Shown: piece by piece, positions 8,275-16,468 of the stretch
Position numbering within the stretch: position 1 is the stretch's first letter
How the letters are laid out: the number at the start of each line of letters is the position of its first letter
Assembly (NCBI RefSeq): GCF_010820665.1
Contig: NZ_JAAIKC010000004.1
Location: forward strand, 1-64,000
DNA: 64,000 nt
Source of the DNA: Paenibacillus sp. SYP-B3998
Lineage (GTDB): Bacteria; Bacillota; Bacilli; Paenibacillales; NBRC-103111
Reading direction: 5' to 3'
Notes under the pieces: generated by a model
Database searches by the model: none
What the model saw: the letters and a program-made list of their open reading frames with translations, nothing else
Told to the model about the DNA's origin: nothing
Made by a program: the position numbers and the translations under genes

Positions 8275-9078
8275 ATGGTAAAAAAGTGGTACACGGTTAT
8301 ACTTCTGCTGGCACTTTCAGTGTTTCCTTCGGGCGAGGTACACGCTTATGAGGGGATTTTGGACCAGTTGAAATACAACCTGATGTACAATACCGGTTTT
8401 TTTGAAGGAGAAAATGGTTATTCCAATGTTACTGGCAATTTTGATGCTCAAGGCATCTCATTCGGGATTTTGCAATATAGTTTGGGATATGAGTTGGGAG
8501 AATTTTTGAAGGAATACATTCGTCGGGCTCCTGATGAAGTTAACGAGATTTTTGGTCCGGAAAAAACAAAGGTCTTGAAAGACATCGTAGAAAAATCAAT
8601 AGAAGAGCAAAAAGCATGGGGGGACAGCATTACCCTTAAAAACGAGCGCGGCGACTGCCCAGGCGATTGCCACCTCCTGCCGGACTGGCATCAGGCATTT
8701 ATGAAGATGGGAGAGAGCAAGATCAATCAACAGCTACAGTTTGAGTTTGCCGATGCCCCTCTACGTCTTACAGTCAATATGGCTAAGAATTTAGGCATCA
8801 AAAGTACGCAAGGACTGGCTTTCGTGTTTGATCAAATGGTTCAAATGAGTTTTACACGGTGGGAGAATGAGGGGGCTGTACCTGATGTAAGGGCGAGAGG
8901 AAATATCACGGACAAGAAGCGATTGTCTATTCTATTGAATTATATTCCACGCAATCCGGGTATAGATGACGGGCACGTAAGACGTGAATTGATTTATAAG
9001 GGATCGGGTCAATGGGAGGATCGGCATTACGATATAGCGAAGTATGAGGGACTTACCTATACGAGCTTTTGGCGATAG
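8275..9078 (+). CDS. Exported lysozyme-like (chitosanase/GH46-fold-like) protein
   Basis: A 267-residue product with a signal peptide (MVKKWYTVILLLALSVFPSG, cleavage near VHA). The segment TGFFEGENGYSNVTGNFDAQ followed by GISFGILQYSLG matches the pattern found in lysozyme-superfamily proteins often annotated as chitosanase-like or peptidoglycan-acting, where a Glu and an Asp near this motif are catalytic. Glu and Asp candidates are E43/E45 and D57. A CPGDC motif around residues 127-131 could be a disulfide. It probably acts on cell-wall or chitin-like polymers outside the cell, but the substrate is inference. It has the ribosome binding site AAAGGAGG and is the last gene before the terminator at 9112. 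Confidence 0.6.
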   Translation: MVKKWYTVILLLALSVFPSGEVHAYEGILDQLKYNLMYNTGFFEGENGYSNVTGNFDAQGISFGILQYSLGYELGEFLKEYIRRAPDEVNEIFGPEKTKVLKDIVEKSIEEQKAWGDSITLKNERGDCPGDCHLLPDWHQAFMKMGESKINQQLQFEFADAPLRLTVNMAKNLGIKSTQGLAFVFDQMVQMSFTRWENEGAVPDVRARGNITDKKRLSILLNYIPRNPGIDDGHVRRELIYKGSGQWEDRHYDIAKYEGLTYTSFWR

Positions 9079-9111
9079 GGAACAGTATAGAAAGCCAAAA
9101 ATATAAATTAT

Positions 9112-9140
9112 AAAAAATCACCGTTTCGGTGATTTTTTTT
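9112..9140 (+). terminator. Rho-independent terminator of the 2499-9078 operon
   Basis: The stem AATCACCG / CGGTGATT with a short TTT loop is preceded by A6 and followed by T8. It lies 34 bp after the last gene and may work on both strands. Confidence 0.9.
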
Positions 9141-9223
9141 ATCCTTCCGAAATAGGCAATTACCCAAGCCGTTTGGGCGAAATATTCATAAGTTATTTTG
9201 AAATCGACAACACTGGAGGTTCA

Positions 9224-10317
9224 TATGTCTAGAAATGAGATTGCACCTAAAGCGGTATCCTCTATAGAGTATGCTCTGCCTAATTTATATCGCGATCCGC
9301 CGCCTGACCCGGCGTTAGCTGAATCTATTTCAAGAAAATATCAAGAACTTGGCGGGGCGAGCGGAATTTTGGGCTCCCCCGTTTCAGAGGCGCAAGGAAC
9401 ACAAGACGGCGGAGCAAGCCAAAACTTTCAAAAAGGTATTATTCTTGCGCATCGCTCATCGGGCACCCACGCATTGTATGATCCCATATGGCATAAATGG
9501 CTTAGTCTCGGCGGCATTCATGAATTAGGGTATCCTGAAACGGATATAATGACCATTCCCGGGATGCTAGCTGCTACAGCTCCTTATTGGAGTCAATTCC
9601 AGAGGGGATTTATCTATTCATTCCCTTCGGGGGGGATGGTTAATGGTTATGCCAGGGCAACACGCGTAGTGCGCGGTGCTGTATTTGACAAATGGAAAAG
9701 TATGGGCGGAATCTAGTTTCTTGAGATTTCCCCTTACTGATACATTGCCCGTAGCAGGCGGTGGTCTGCACAACGACTTCCAAGGAGGCTCAATCTACTG
9801 GCATCCTTCCCTTGGTGCCCACGAGGTGCACGGAGCTATTCAGGATAAATGGTTCAGTCTCAGTCCCGAGTTGAAAAACATCCTTGGATATCTTGTCACT
9901 GATGAAGAGAAAACACCGGACCAAATTGGACGTTATAATCATTTCCAAGGAGGTTCAATCTACTGGCATCCTTCCCTTGGAGCTCACGAGGTGCACGGAG
10001 CTGTACGCGATAAATGGGCGAATATGAATTGGGAAAAAGGTCCACTGGGATATCCCATAAGTGATTTAGTTAACAAACGTCAAAATTTTCAGGGCGGGTA
10101 TATAGAACTTTATCGGGGGACACCAACTTCGCACTGTAATTATTACGAAACAGGGTGCGATATTGGAATTTCACATCCTCCTTCCCCGCAGGAATGTATT
10201 AGAAGAAGAATTTACTGCGAGAGACAGTGCAAACATTGGGATGAATGGACAGATATATACGCCAATTGTATGAGAGATTGTGAGGATTTATTTAAAATTT
10301 GTTGCCCTTCATGTTGA
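9224..10317 (+). pseudogene. LGFP-repeat protein gene broken by a frameshift
   Basis: Two overlapping frames together make one protein of about 360 residues. The first (9224-9715, GGAGG before ATG) holds LGFP repeats such as KYQELGGASGILGSPVSEAQ and ends KWKSMGGI-stop. The second continues with SFLRFPLTDTLPV and two near-identical repeats containing FQGGSIYWHPSLGAHEVHGA. Reading SMGGI-SFLRFPLTD requires skipping one base at ATC-T-AGT near 9713, exactly where the repeat pattern demands continuity. The last 60 residues are a distinct cysteine-rich domain (HCNYYETGCD...CERQC...CMRDCEDLFKICCPSC, about 11 Cys). LGFP repeats are linked to cell-wall binding. The break could be a true mutation, a sequencing error or a programmed shift. 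It follows the effector operon after its own promoter region. Confidence 0.8.
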
Positions 10318-10492
10318 TAAGATAATTAATGTCGGGCTTTGACAGCAAAAAAATTGTAGGCCGTAGCATCAAAGGGAAAACAACCCCCGCACTGATTTGG
10401 CACCGTGAAATGGACATTGGTCATCACTTATTTTCGCTTGACCCTAACGCTGACGTCAGGGTTTAGAATGAGATTATCTCGAGCAGAAGGAG

Positions 10493-10654
10493 ATGCAACT
10501 GAATATTGGGGAATTAGTGGAGCGGATTTTTTTTGTTTTATGGGATCAAGTTCTTATCAAAACCAAATGACAAGAACTTGATCTCATTCTCGACGGATGG
10601 CTGGGAGTAGATGAGGTGGCTAACGTAATGGTTGGAATCTGGCCTACTGATTAA
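10493..10654 (+). pseudogene. Possible small ORF with an in-frame TGA
   Basis: ATG 10493 gives MQLNIGELVERIFFVLWDQV up to a TGA at 10568. The same frame then continues as QELDLILDGWLGVDEVANVM and stops at TAA 10652. The two halves read like one small protein of about 53 residues interrupted by a stop. AGAAGGAG directly abuts the ATG, so the translation signal is poor. Function unknown. The central part overlaps an inverted repeat, so coding may be accidental. Confidence 0.2.
10544..10583. repeat. 12-bp inverted repeat
   Basis: GATCAAGTTCTT (10544-10555) and AAGAACTTGATC (10572-10583) are perfect complements around a 16-nt spacer. No T run follows. It could be a recombination or regulator site, or the scar of a mobile element. 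Confidence 0.6.
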
Positions 10655-10803
10655 GCTAACGGCAGTTTAACGTAATAAACCTTCGCCGCCTTACGAGTTA
10701 CACCGAGCGCTTGGACAACCGTTTCCTGTTTCGGCCAACACTGACCCTCCGCGTTCGCGTACGCGGTCAGGACGTAAAGTGTCTGCCATCGTTCTGGTCC
10801 CAT
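10651..10803 (-). pseudogene. Remnant of a plasmid/phage-type helix-turn-helix replication protein
   Basis: A 50-residue ORF reads MGPERWQTLYVLTAYANAEG QCWPKQETVVQALGVTRKAA in two blocks and then KVYYVKLPLA. The pattern GQCWP-(S/K)-QET-(L/V)-AxxLGVTR-(K/R) is typical of the N-terminal helix-turn-helix of plasmid or phage replication and DnaD-like proteins. Such proteins are normally several times longer, so this is a fragment with an early stop. The upstream AAAAGCGGA is only a weak ribosome site. It is best explained as a relic of a mobile replicon. Confidence 0.45.
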
Positions 10804-10941
10804 TCCGCTTTTAAAATTTATTCAAATTTAGGATACAGCAAATTTTATAGCGATTTACATCCTTTCAATAAGATTGCATAATGATCTATTGTAAAGTATG
10901 AATATTTATATCATATACTTACCAAAAGGAGAGTGTAACTT

Positions 10942-11301
10942 GTGCGCGAAACCTGTGTTCCGACTGGCGTGAAACTAAAAGAAACTGGCTTTGGATACAC
11001 GTTGTCCTTAATAGGCGGTAAATATAAAATGATCATTATGTATTGGCTGTCTGAAAATAAGGTTATGCGATTTAATGAGCTGAAGCGATGTATCGGTACC
11101 ATTTCATTTAAAACGCAAAGCATTATGTTAAAAGAGCTGGAAGCAGATGGTCTTATCATCCGCAAGGAATTTCCACAAGTACCTCCAAAAGTTGAATATT
11201 CATTATCTGAACGTGGTCTTTCTCTCATTCCATTGTTAAATATGATGTGCGAGTGGGGAGAGAAAAACAGTTCGCCAGCTCTGGAGGCTGTGCAGCGGTA
11301 G
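10942..11301 (+). CDS. HxlR family transcriptional regulator
   Basis: A 119-residue winged-helix protein of the HxlR type, which often senses reactive electrophiles or redox stress through an N-terminal cysteine. Cys5 (MRETCVPTG) is in the expected place. The core SLIGGKYKMIIMYWLSENKV MRFNELKR, then the recognition part SFKTQSIMLKELEADGLI and the wing VEYSLSERGLSLIPLL, covers the full domain. The GTG start at 10942 follows AAAGGAGAG. Its neighbour, converging from the opposite strand, is a flavodoxin-like NAD(P)H oxidoreductase, a common target of HxlR regulators. The C-terminus (KNSSPALEAVQR) is short and typical. Confidence 0.9.
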   Translation: MRETCVPTGVKLKETGFGYTLSLIGGKYKMIIMYWLSENKVMRFNELKRCIGTISFKTQSIMLKELEADGLIIRKEFPQVPPKVEYSLSERGLSLIPLLNMMCEWGEKNSSPALEAVQR

Positions 11302-11322
11302 ACATAGCTATTTTTAAAAATC

Positions 11323-11361
11323 AAAAGAAGTATCTCCCGAACAAGGAAATACTTCTTTTTT
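11323..11361 (+). terminator. Rho-independent terminator of the HxlR gene
   Basis: AAAAGAAGTAT-CTCC and GGAA-ATACTTCTTTT form a long stem, flanked by A-rich and T-rich runs. It may also serve the convergent oxidoreductase gene. Confidence 0.8.
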
Positions 11362-11385
11362 ATAGCAGCTTTAATAAAGCAACCT

Positions 11386-11949
11386 TTAAAGGTTGTCAAC
11401 AAAATTCAAATAATTTAGTGCACTTTTTTCCAATTGGCTTTCAGAAGGCTCATTTTCTGTACTAGGCACATTTTCACCAGGCTCATTTTCCGTACCATAA
11501 AACGCAAAGAACGAACGATAATTTGCATTGCAGTATAGGAAGGTAGTTTCAAAAGGAGATAATAAATGATCAAGTGTATAGTGATATCTACCCTCTTCAC
11601 TATAATCTTCTTTTTTAATTCCGACAGATACAGCTAAAGCAGTTTTACGATTCTTTAATTTATCTCCTCCATTTGAACCATAAGCCCACCCATAAGTTAA
11701 AACATCGTCAAGCCATTTTTTAAGGAGAGGCGGACAATTAAACCAATATATAGGAAACTGCAAAACAAGATTACTATGCAATTCAACCAATTTCTGTTCT
11801 TTTTCCACGTCTATGTTTCCATCAGGGTAAGCCTTATGCAATTCGTGAACAGTATACTTTTCAGGATATTTTTTGAGTTCTTCTACCCATCGCTTATTAA
11901 TGACGGAAGTTTCTATGCTTGGGTGTGTTACGACAACAAGAGTTTTCAA
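11386..11949 (-). CDS. NAD(P)H oxidoreductase, flavodoxin-like (KefF/YwrO/MdaB type)
   Basis: A 187-residue flavodoxin-fold quinone or nitro-compound reductase of the family that includes YwrO and KefF. MKTLVVVTHPSIETSVINKR is the FMN-binding start and LVLQFPIYWFNCPPLLKKWL the highly conserved active-site segment. GRYHYTLDHLLSPFETTFLY follows. These enzymes perform two-electron reduction of quinones with a bound flavin and help detoxify electrophiles. The last 40 residues contain a short imperfect duplication (TENEPGENVP / TENEPSESQL), also seen in the DNA around 11450-11500. That makes the tail unusual, possibly a slippage product. Transcription converges with the HxlR gene, whose family often controls such reductases. 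Confidence 0.85.
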   Translation of the reverse strand: MKTLVVVTHPSIETSVINKRWVEELKKYPEKYTVHELHKAYPDGNIDVEKEQKLVELHSNLVLQFPIYWFNCPPLLKKWLDDVLTYGWAYGSNGGDKLKNRKTALAVSVGIKKEDYSEEGRYHYTLDHLLSPFETTFLYCNANYRSFFAFYGTENEPGENVPSTENEPSESQLEKSALNYLNFVDNL

Positions 11950-12199
11950 AGATTTGTCCTCCTTAGTTCTTATTTATTTCCTTTTTTTGAGTATAAAGAT
12001 TGTACTGTAAATATGTAAGTATGCACTTTTAGTACAGGTACTGTCATAAAGGTGAGTGTCACCCGAGCTTATATACTAAATGTTGTTAACATCGTATTAT
12101 GATTATTAAACTCTAACGGGACACGATAGTTAAGCCCTTCACTCCGCTAACGGGCAGCGTGGTTCATGGATACAACGGAAACCTGCTTAAATAAAACCA
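11950..12199. other. Upstream region of the oxidoreductase gene
   Basis: It should contain the minus-strand promoter of the oxidoreductase. A small GGTGA-GTG-TCACC palindrome (12051-12063) and a GTAC-rich segment (12030-12042) are possible regulator sites. A 19-bp sequence at 12113-12131 resembles one at 987-1005. No gene is visible. Confidence 0.35.
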
Positions 12200-12236
12200 A
12201 AACGGGCTTGTTGCATTTTTTGCAACAAGCCCGTTT
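12200..12236 (-). terminator. Strong rho-independent terminator
   Basis: AAACGGGCTTGTTGCA and its perfect 16-bp complement flank a T5 loop (A5 on the minus strand). On the minus strand it is followed by TTGGTTTTATTT. It ends the SDR/MmyB-fragment unit. Confidence 0.85.
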
Positions 12237-12242
12237 CAATAT

Positions 12243-12506
12243 TCAATTATTTTTTTGTAATAATAGCATGTTTACTTTCTCGGCTGTTTCTGTGCCGCTC
12301 ACTGGCGTATTAATTACAATCTGCAATTCTGGGGAATCTGCTGCCCAGAAAGCAAGATATTCAAAAACCATGCTACCTGCAGTAGGATGAGAAATGGCTT
12401 TATGCCCTTCAGGTGCGTAGGTAACTTCTTGTCGCTGCCCCATTTCCTTAAATTCAGGACTAATGTTGGTAGTTTTATCATCACAAAATTCTACTTTATA
12501 ATTCAT
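12243..12506 (-). pseudogene. Truncated XRE/MmyB-type regulator (C-terminal ligand-binding part only)
   Basis: The 87 residues match the end of the MmyB-like ligand-binding domain found after an XRE helix-turn-helix. Examples are ISPEFKEMGQRQEV, then HPTAGSMVFEYLAFWAADSP and LQIVINTPVSGTETAEKV. Intact proteins are about 260-290 residues, so the DNA-binding domain and most of the sensor are missing. Such regulators usually sit beside a short-chain dehydrogenase, as here (20 bp away, but now downstream of it). That suggests an internal deletion removed the start of the regulator gene. The ORF has no convincing ribosome site. It is probably a relic, leaving the SDR without its local regulator. 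Confidence 0.7.
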
Positions 12507-12526
12507 CTAAAACAGCAGTGAATTAT

Positions 12527-13291
12527 TTAAAGATGAGATCCGCCACTCGCATCAATCAATTGACCAGTTACCCAACGGCTGTCCGATGAGGCCAGAAAGG
12601 CGGCAATATCCGCGACATCTTCAGGCTCTCCCCACCTATTGAAGGTTGAAAGACCAGCGGCATATTTCTGCCCATTGGAATCTTGCAACGTCCCGGCATT
12701 CATTTCTGTATTAATAATGCCAGGCAGGATAGCGTTCACCGTAATATTACGGCTCCCAAGCTCCTTAGCCAAGACGTGGGTAAGCGTGTTGACCGCACCC
12801 TTCGATATGCTGTAGGCGAAAACAATGGGGGATGCCACTCGTGTTACAAACGATGAGATATTGATGATACGGCCTTCATTTTTCAGACGTGGCAAAGCTT
12901 GCTGGATAACAAAAAGCGGTGCTTTGACATTAATGTTCATAAGTTCGTCAAAAGATTCTTCCGTCGTCTCTTCAATGGTTACAATTTGCCCGATTCCAGC
13001 GTTATTCACAAGAATATCGAACCGATTATCACCGGTACGTTTCTGAAGGGCTTCATCCAATGTCGCATATAAATCACGAATGCCGTTAAGGGTATTTAAA
13101 TCTGCACCGATCATGAATGCGGAACCTCCACTTTGTTGAATCCTATGAACGACTTCCTCTGCTTCACTTTGTCTTTTTCCATAGTGCACTGCCACTAATG
13201 CGCCATCTTGTGCCAGGCGTAACGCAATGCCACGGCCGATCCCCCGGCTTGAACCCGTTACTAAAGCGATTTTACCTTTCAACTTATTCAT
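12527..13291 (-). CDS. Short-chain dehydrogenase/reductase (SDR)
   Basis: A 254-residue classical SDR of the FabG-like type, cytoplasmic and NAD(P)-dependent. The cofactor motif TGSSRGIG (13-20) and the following HYGKRQSEAEE, with Lys/Arg, suggest NADP(H) preference. NNAG lies near 96-99, the catalytic Ser in INISSF and the Tyr-x-x-x-Lys in YSISK. The C-terminal GQLIDASGGSHL is standard. All catalytic residues are intact. The substrate cannot be told from sequence; members next to MmyB-type regulators act on various aldehydes and ketones. The start has AAGGAGATGAGAGC upstream. The truncated regulator that follows on the same strand once probably controlled it. Confidence 0.9.
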   Translation of the reverse strand: MNKLKGKIALVTGSSRGIGRGIALRLAQDGALVAVHYGKRQSEAEEVVHRIQQSGGSAFMIGADLNTLNGIRDLYATLDEALQKRTGDNRFDILVNNAGIGQIVTIEETTEESFDELMNINVKAPLFVIQQALPRLKNEGRIINISSFVTRVASPIVFAYSISKGAVNTLTHVLAKELGSRNITVNAILPGIINTEMNAGTLQDSNGQKYAAGLSTFNRWGEPEDVADIAAFLASSDSRWVTGQLIDASGGSHL

Positions 13292-13676
13292 GCTCTCATC
13301 TCCTTGTTTGGAATTTCATGTTTAGTTATATCACAAGGTGATGTTTGAAATATTGCTCTCTCATTCGGGATTCATGTTTGTTGTCAATAAGTCTACGGGA
13401 TACTACAGTTATAAATCAACAAGAGGGAATCGAATTTCCCCCGATACCACATCAAATGTTTAATAAGTCACAATAGTATAAGTCGAATTCCTTAGCGTAC
13501 GTTTTTACACGTTGTGTTGGCGGGACCCCAACTGTTTCTTTAGTTTGTATCAGGAATCTTTAGTTTATATCCTTTCATAAATATTCCTTCAGATGTAAAT
13601 TATGTATATCTACTAGTGAGAGGGTGAAATGAAAGATGAACTTGACGAGTATGGAGTAACACGTTCGGACACATTT
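13292..13676. other. Intergenic region
   Basis: AT-rich region between the SDR gene (minus strand) and the GH85 gene (plus strand). It should hold both promoters. I see no gene. The last part leads into a cre-like site. Confidence 0.35.
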
Positions 13677-13690
13677 TGAAAGCGCTTTAA
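13677..13690 (+). promoter_or_regulatory. Catabolite-responsive element (cre)-like site
   Basis: TGAAAGCGCTTTAA matches the CcpA consensus TGWNANCGNTNWCA at all but one position (A instead of C near the end). It lies 26 bp before the GH85 start, so bound CcpA would block transcription or elongation and repress this glycan-degrading enzyme when preferred sugars are present. Confidence 0.6.
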
Positions 13691-13716
13691 AAAAAGAATA
13701 TGATTGGAGTGCTTGT

Positions 13717-16380
13717 ATGTTAAATTTCTCAATTCGTTCAAAGAAACCTATAAAACTCTTGACTGGAGGTTTGCTGACGGTATTTGCAGCTTTATCGATT
13801 TGGGCATTTCCTGCTTCAGCAGAAACTCCAGCAGGACAAAACCAACCATACGCACATGGCTACAATGCAAATGATGTGAAAAACTGGAGCGCTGCTGCGG
13901 ATAAGAATGCCAAGTATCTCCGCGCTAGAGTCCCTCTAGCGACTCGTATTCCTGCATTTACAGCAACGCAGGCCAAGCCTTCACTGAGTGCTGCGCCGCA
14001 GGTAATGAATTTGTCAGCAGACTATGACAACTCGCCTTTCACTTCTTTTAAATATAACGATGCATACACCAGGAATTTGCTGAATTTTTGGCAGTACACG
14101 GATATCTACGCATCGTGGCATGGCTTGCCAGTGAATGGGTCTTCCACAACTAATCCCAATTACGGAGTCATTAATTTGCCGAATCCAGCCTATACAGATG
14201 CTGCACACCGAAACGGTGTACTAAGTCTTGGGTGTTGGTTCTGGCCGAGATCAGGTACCTTTTCTGATTGGCTTACCAAAAATCCAGACGGGAGCTACCC
14301 TGTAGCGGATAAGATGATTGCGATGGCTCAGTATTACGGATTTGATGGCTATTTTATTAACCAAGAAGCGAGTATCTCGTCAACCGATGCTGCGAATCTG
14401 ATGGCCATGCTGAAGTACTTACGCGCGCATGCTCCTGCCAATTTTCATTTGCAATGGTATGATTCATTGAAAACGAATGGCTCCTTATCTTATGTAAATG
14501 GGTTTAACTCCAACAATGCACCATGGATTGTTGATAATGGGACACCCGTCAATAACAGTATATTTATGAACTATGCCTGGAGCTCCAGTGCATTAACCTC
14601 AGGGAATAGTTATGCGGCAAGCCTTGGTCTCGATCCTATAAAAGCACTGTATGCAGGAACGGAAAACGACAAGTACGGCTTCAACCCGCCTTATGATCCG
14701 CATGCGATCTTCCCGGACGGCGGCGCACCAAGATCCAGTTGGGCACTGTTCGGAACCGATATGGTTTGGAACAAGTATACGAACAAAATGGATCCGAATG
14801 ATCAGGATGCGGTGTATACACGAGAAAGACGATACTGGTCAGGTCCGAATCAAGACCCTACCAATACCGGTCGCACTTTATCAACAGGATGCAGTCCGTA
14901 TCCGGATCAAGGCGTTCCCAATAATCCTAACGAGTACCGATGTTGGGATGGCGTTGCCAATTACATTCCTGAGAGATCCGTTATTGGCTCCTATCCATTT
15001 GTCAGCCGATTTAATACGGGGCACGGCAAAGCGTTCTACTTGAACGGCAGCCTCGCAAGCTCCAAGGAATGGAACAATGCGAGCATACAAGATATTTTAC
15101 CAAGCTGGCAGTGGTGGGTGAAGAGTACTGGCAGCGGAGCACCTCTGTCGCCTTCTCTTGACTACACAACCGCTTATGACGGTGGATCATCGCTTAAGGT
15201 TGCGGGTACGCTGGATTCGACCAATCCGACTGATTTGCGGCTGTTCAAAACAAAATTAAGCGTAGCTGCAAGTACGAATCTATCGATTACCTATAAAACA
15301 GGAACGGCAAGCGCGCCATCGAATATGAAGGTTGGACTGATCTTCGAGGATGCTCCCAACACCTTCTTGAATCTGGATGTTGGCAGTACGACAAGCACGG
15401 ACTGGAATACGAAAGGGTTCAATCTAGGAGCCTATGCGGGCAGAACGATTGCTGCAATCGGATTAAGATTTGAATCAAGCACTTCAACAAATTATTCGGT
15501 AAACATTGGAGAAGTAGCTCTAACGAATTCGGCAGCAAGCTTACCTGCTGCGCCGACAGGCTTTAAGATTGACCAGTCCTATTTGGCATCTGGGAAGGCA
15601 GAGGTATTCCTCTCTTGGAACTTCAATCCATCGGGCGTGTGGTACTATGACATTTACCGTGTGAAGCCTGATAATAGCAGAGAGTCCGTCGGCAGGATTT
15701 ATGATGAAGTGTTCTATGTGAAATCGTTGGAACGTATAGGCACGGAGCCGACTACTGTACTTGAACTTGTGACGGTCGGTTTCGATGGAGCGAAGAGTAG
15801 TGCGGCTCAGACCACACTTACTTGGGGAACTACCCCGCCAGTAGCATCGACTCCGATTGATCTGACGAACAAATTTACAATCGACGGCTTCAGCTACGAT
15901 ACCAATCGGGCCGATTGTAACTATGATGGCGGGGGAGTGTGCTATTCGGCAGATTTGGTGCCATCCACGATTACGTATGGTGGAACTACGTACAATATGG
16001 GATCGTTTGCGGCAACAGCCAAGAACGCAGTAGCTGCGAGCGGTCAGACGATTTCCCTGACTCAAGCGCAGTATACATCTATACGAATGCTGGGTTCCTC
16101 CGTCAACGGAGATAGCACCGCTACTTATAGAATCAATTACACGGATGGCACATTCACAGATACAAGCATTACGATGAAAGATTGGTGTACTTCCAGTACA
16201 ACGGGTCAAGATATCGCGCTATCCATGACTCATCGGCATAATGCGATTAACAACACGGATCAGACGATCAATACCTATATTTTCGCCTATCATTTAACGC
16301 CAACAGCAGGTAAAACAGTATCCAGTATTACACTGCCGAGCAATTCAAAAATGCGCTTGCTTGCCATAAGCACGCAGTAA
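13717..16380 (+). CDS. GH85 endo-beta-N-acetylglucosaminidase, secreted
   Basis: The 887-residue protein carries a signal peptide (residues 1-36, cleavage near ASAET). A GH85 catalytic domain follows (about 45-480); such enzymes cut the chitobiose core of N-glycans. Family features are QPYAHGYNANDVKNW, YTDIYASWHG, the GVLSLGCWFWPRSGTF strand and the active site FDGYFINQEAS, with Asn215 and Glu217 as the oxazoline-stabilising residue and the acid/base. A beta-sandwich (about 480-610), a fibronectin-like part and a C-terminal carbohydrate-binding-like domain (about 715-887) follow. Length is typical for bacterial multi-domain ENGases. It probably releases N-glycans from host or fungal glycoproteins. 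It stands alone with a terminator after it and a cre-like site before it. Confidence 0.9.
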   Translation: MLNFSIRSKKPIKLLTGGLLTVFAALSIWAFPASAETPAGQNQPYAHGYNANDVKNWSAAADKNAKYLRARVPLATRIPAFTATQAKPSLSAAPQVMNLSADYDNSPFTSFKYNDAYTRNLLNFWQYTDIYASWHGLPVNGSSTTNPNYGVINLPNPAYTDAAHRNGVLSLGCWFWPRSGTFSDWLTKNPDGSYPVADKMIAMAQYYGFDGYFINQEASISSTDAANLMAMLKYLRAHAPANFHLQWYDSLKTNGSLSYVNGFNSNNAPWIVDNGTPVNNSIFMNYAWSSSALTSGNSYAASLGLDPIKALYAGTENDKYGFNPPYDPHAIFPDGGAPRSSWALFGTDMVWNKYTNKMDPNDQDAVYTRERRYWSGPNQDPTNTGRTLSTGCSPYPDQGVPNNPNEYRCWDGVANYIPERSVIGSYPFVSRFNTGHGKAFYLNGSLASSKEWNNASIQDILPSWQWWVKSTGSGAPLSPSLDYTTAYDGGSSLKVAGTLDSTNPTDLRLFKTKLSVAASTNLSITYKTGTASAPSNMKVGLIFEDAPNTFLNLDVGSTTSTDWNTKGFNLGAYAGRTIAAIGLRFESSTSTNYSVNIGEVALTNSAASLPAAPTGFKIDQSYLASGKAEVFLSWNFNPSGVWYYDIYRVKPDNSRESVGRIYDEVFYVKSLERIGTEPTTVLELVTVGFDGAKSSAAQTTLTWGTTPPVASTPIDLTNKFTIDGFSYDTNRADCNYDGGGVCYSADLVPSTITYGGTTYNMGSFAATAKNAVAASGQTISLTQAQYTSIRMLGSSVNGDSTATYRINYTDGTFTDTSITMKDWCTSSTTGQDIALSMTHRHNAINNTDQTINTYIFAYHLTPTAGKTVSSITLPSNSKMRLLAISTQ

Positions 16381-16415
16381 TCACAGTTGATCTTAGCCTT
16401 TATATGAACAAGCAA

Positions 16416-16448
16416 CGACTCCGTTCAAATGAATGGAGCGTTTTTTTA
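16416..16448 (+). terminator. Rho-independent terminator of the GH85 gene
   Basis: CTCCGTTC / GAATGGAG stem with an AAAT loop, followed by GCGTTTTTTT. Confidence 0.8.
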
Positions 16449-16468
16449 TTTTAAAAAAGGAACAGAGA

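Larger units (their letters stand above)
10318..10941. other. Intergenic region with gene debris
   Basis: About 600 bp between the LGFP gene and the HxlR gene. It holds a possible decayed small ORF (10493-10654), a 12-bp inverted repeat and a small HTH-like ORF on the minus strand (10651-10803), all listed separately. The rest shows no recognisable gene. The mixture suggests remains of an integrated plasmid or phage segment. Confidence 0.4.

Noticed and set aside
10544-10583. Terminator at the 12-bp inverted repeat
   Set aside because: The loop is 16 nt and no T run follows on either strand.
15541-16209. Minus-strand open frame of 222 codons
   Set aside because: It is antisense to the C-terminal part of the GH85 enzyme and has no translation signals.
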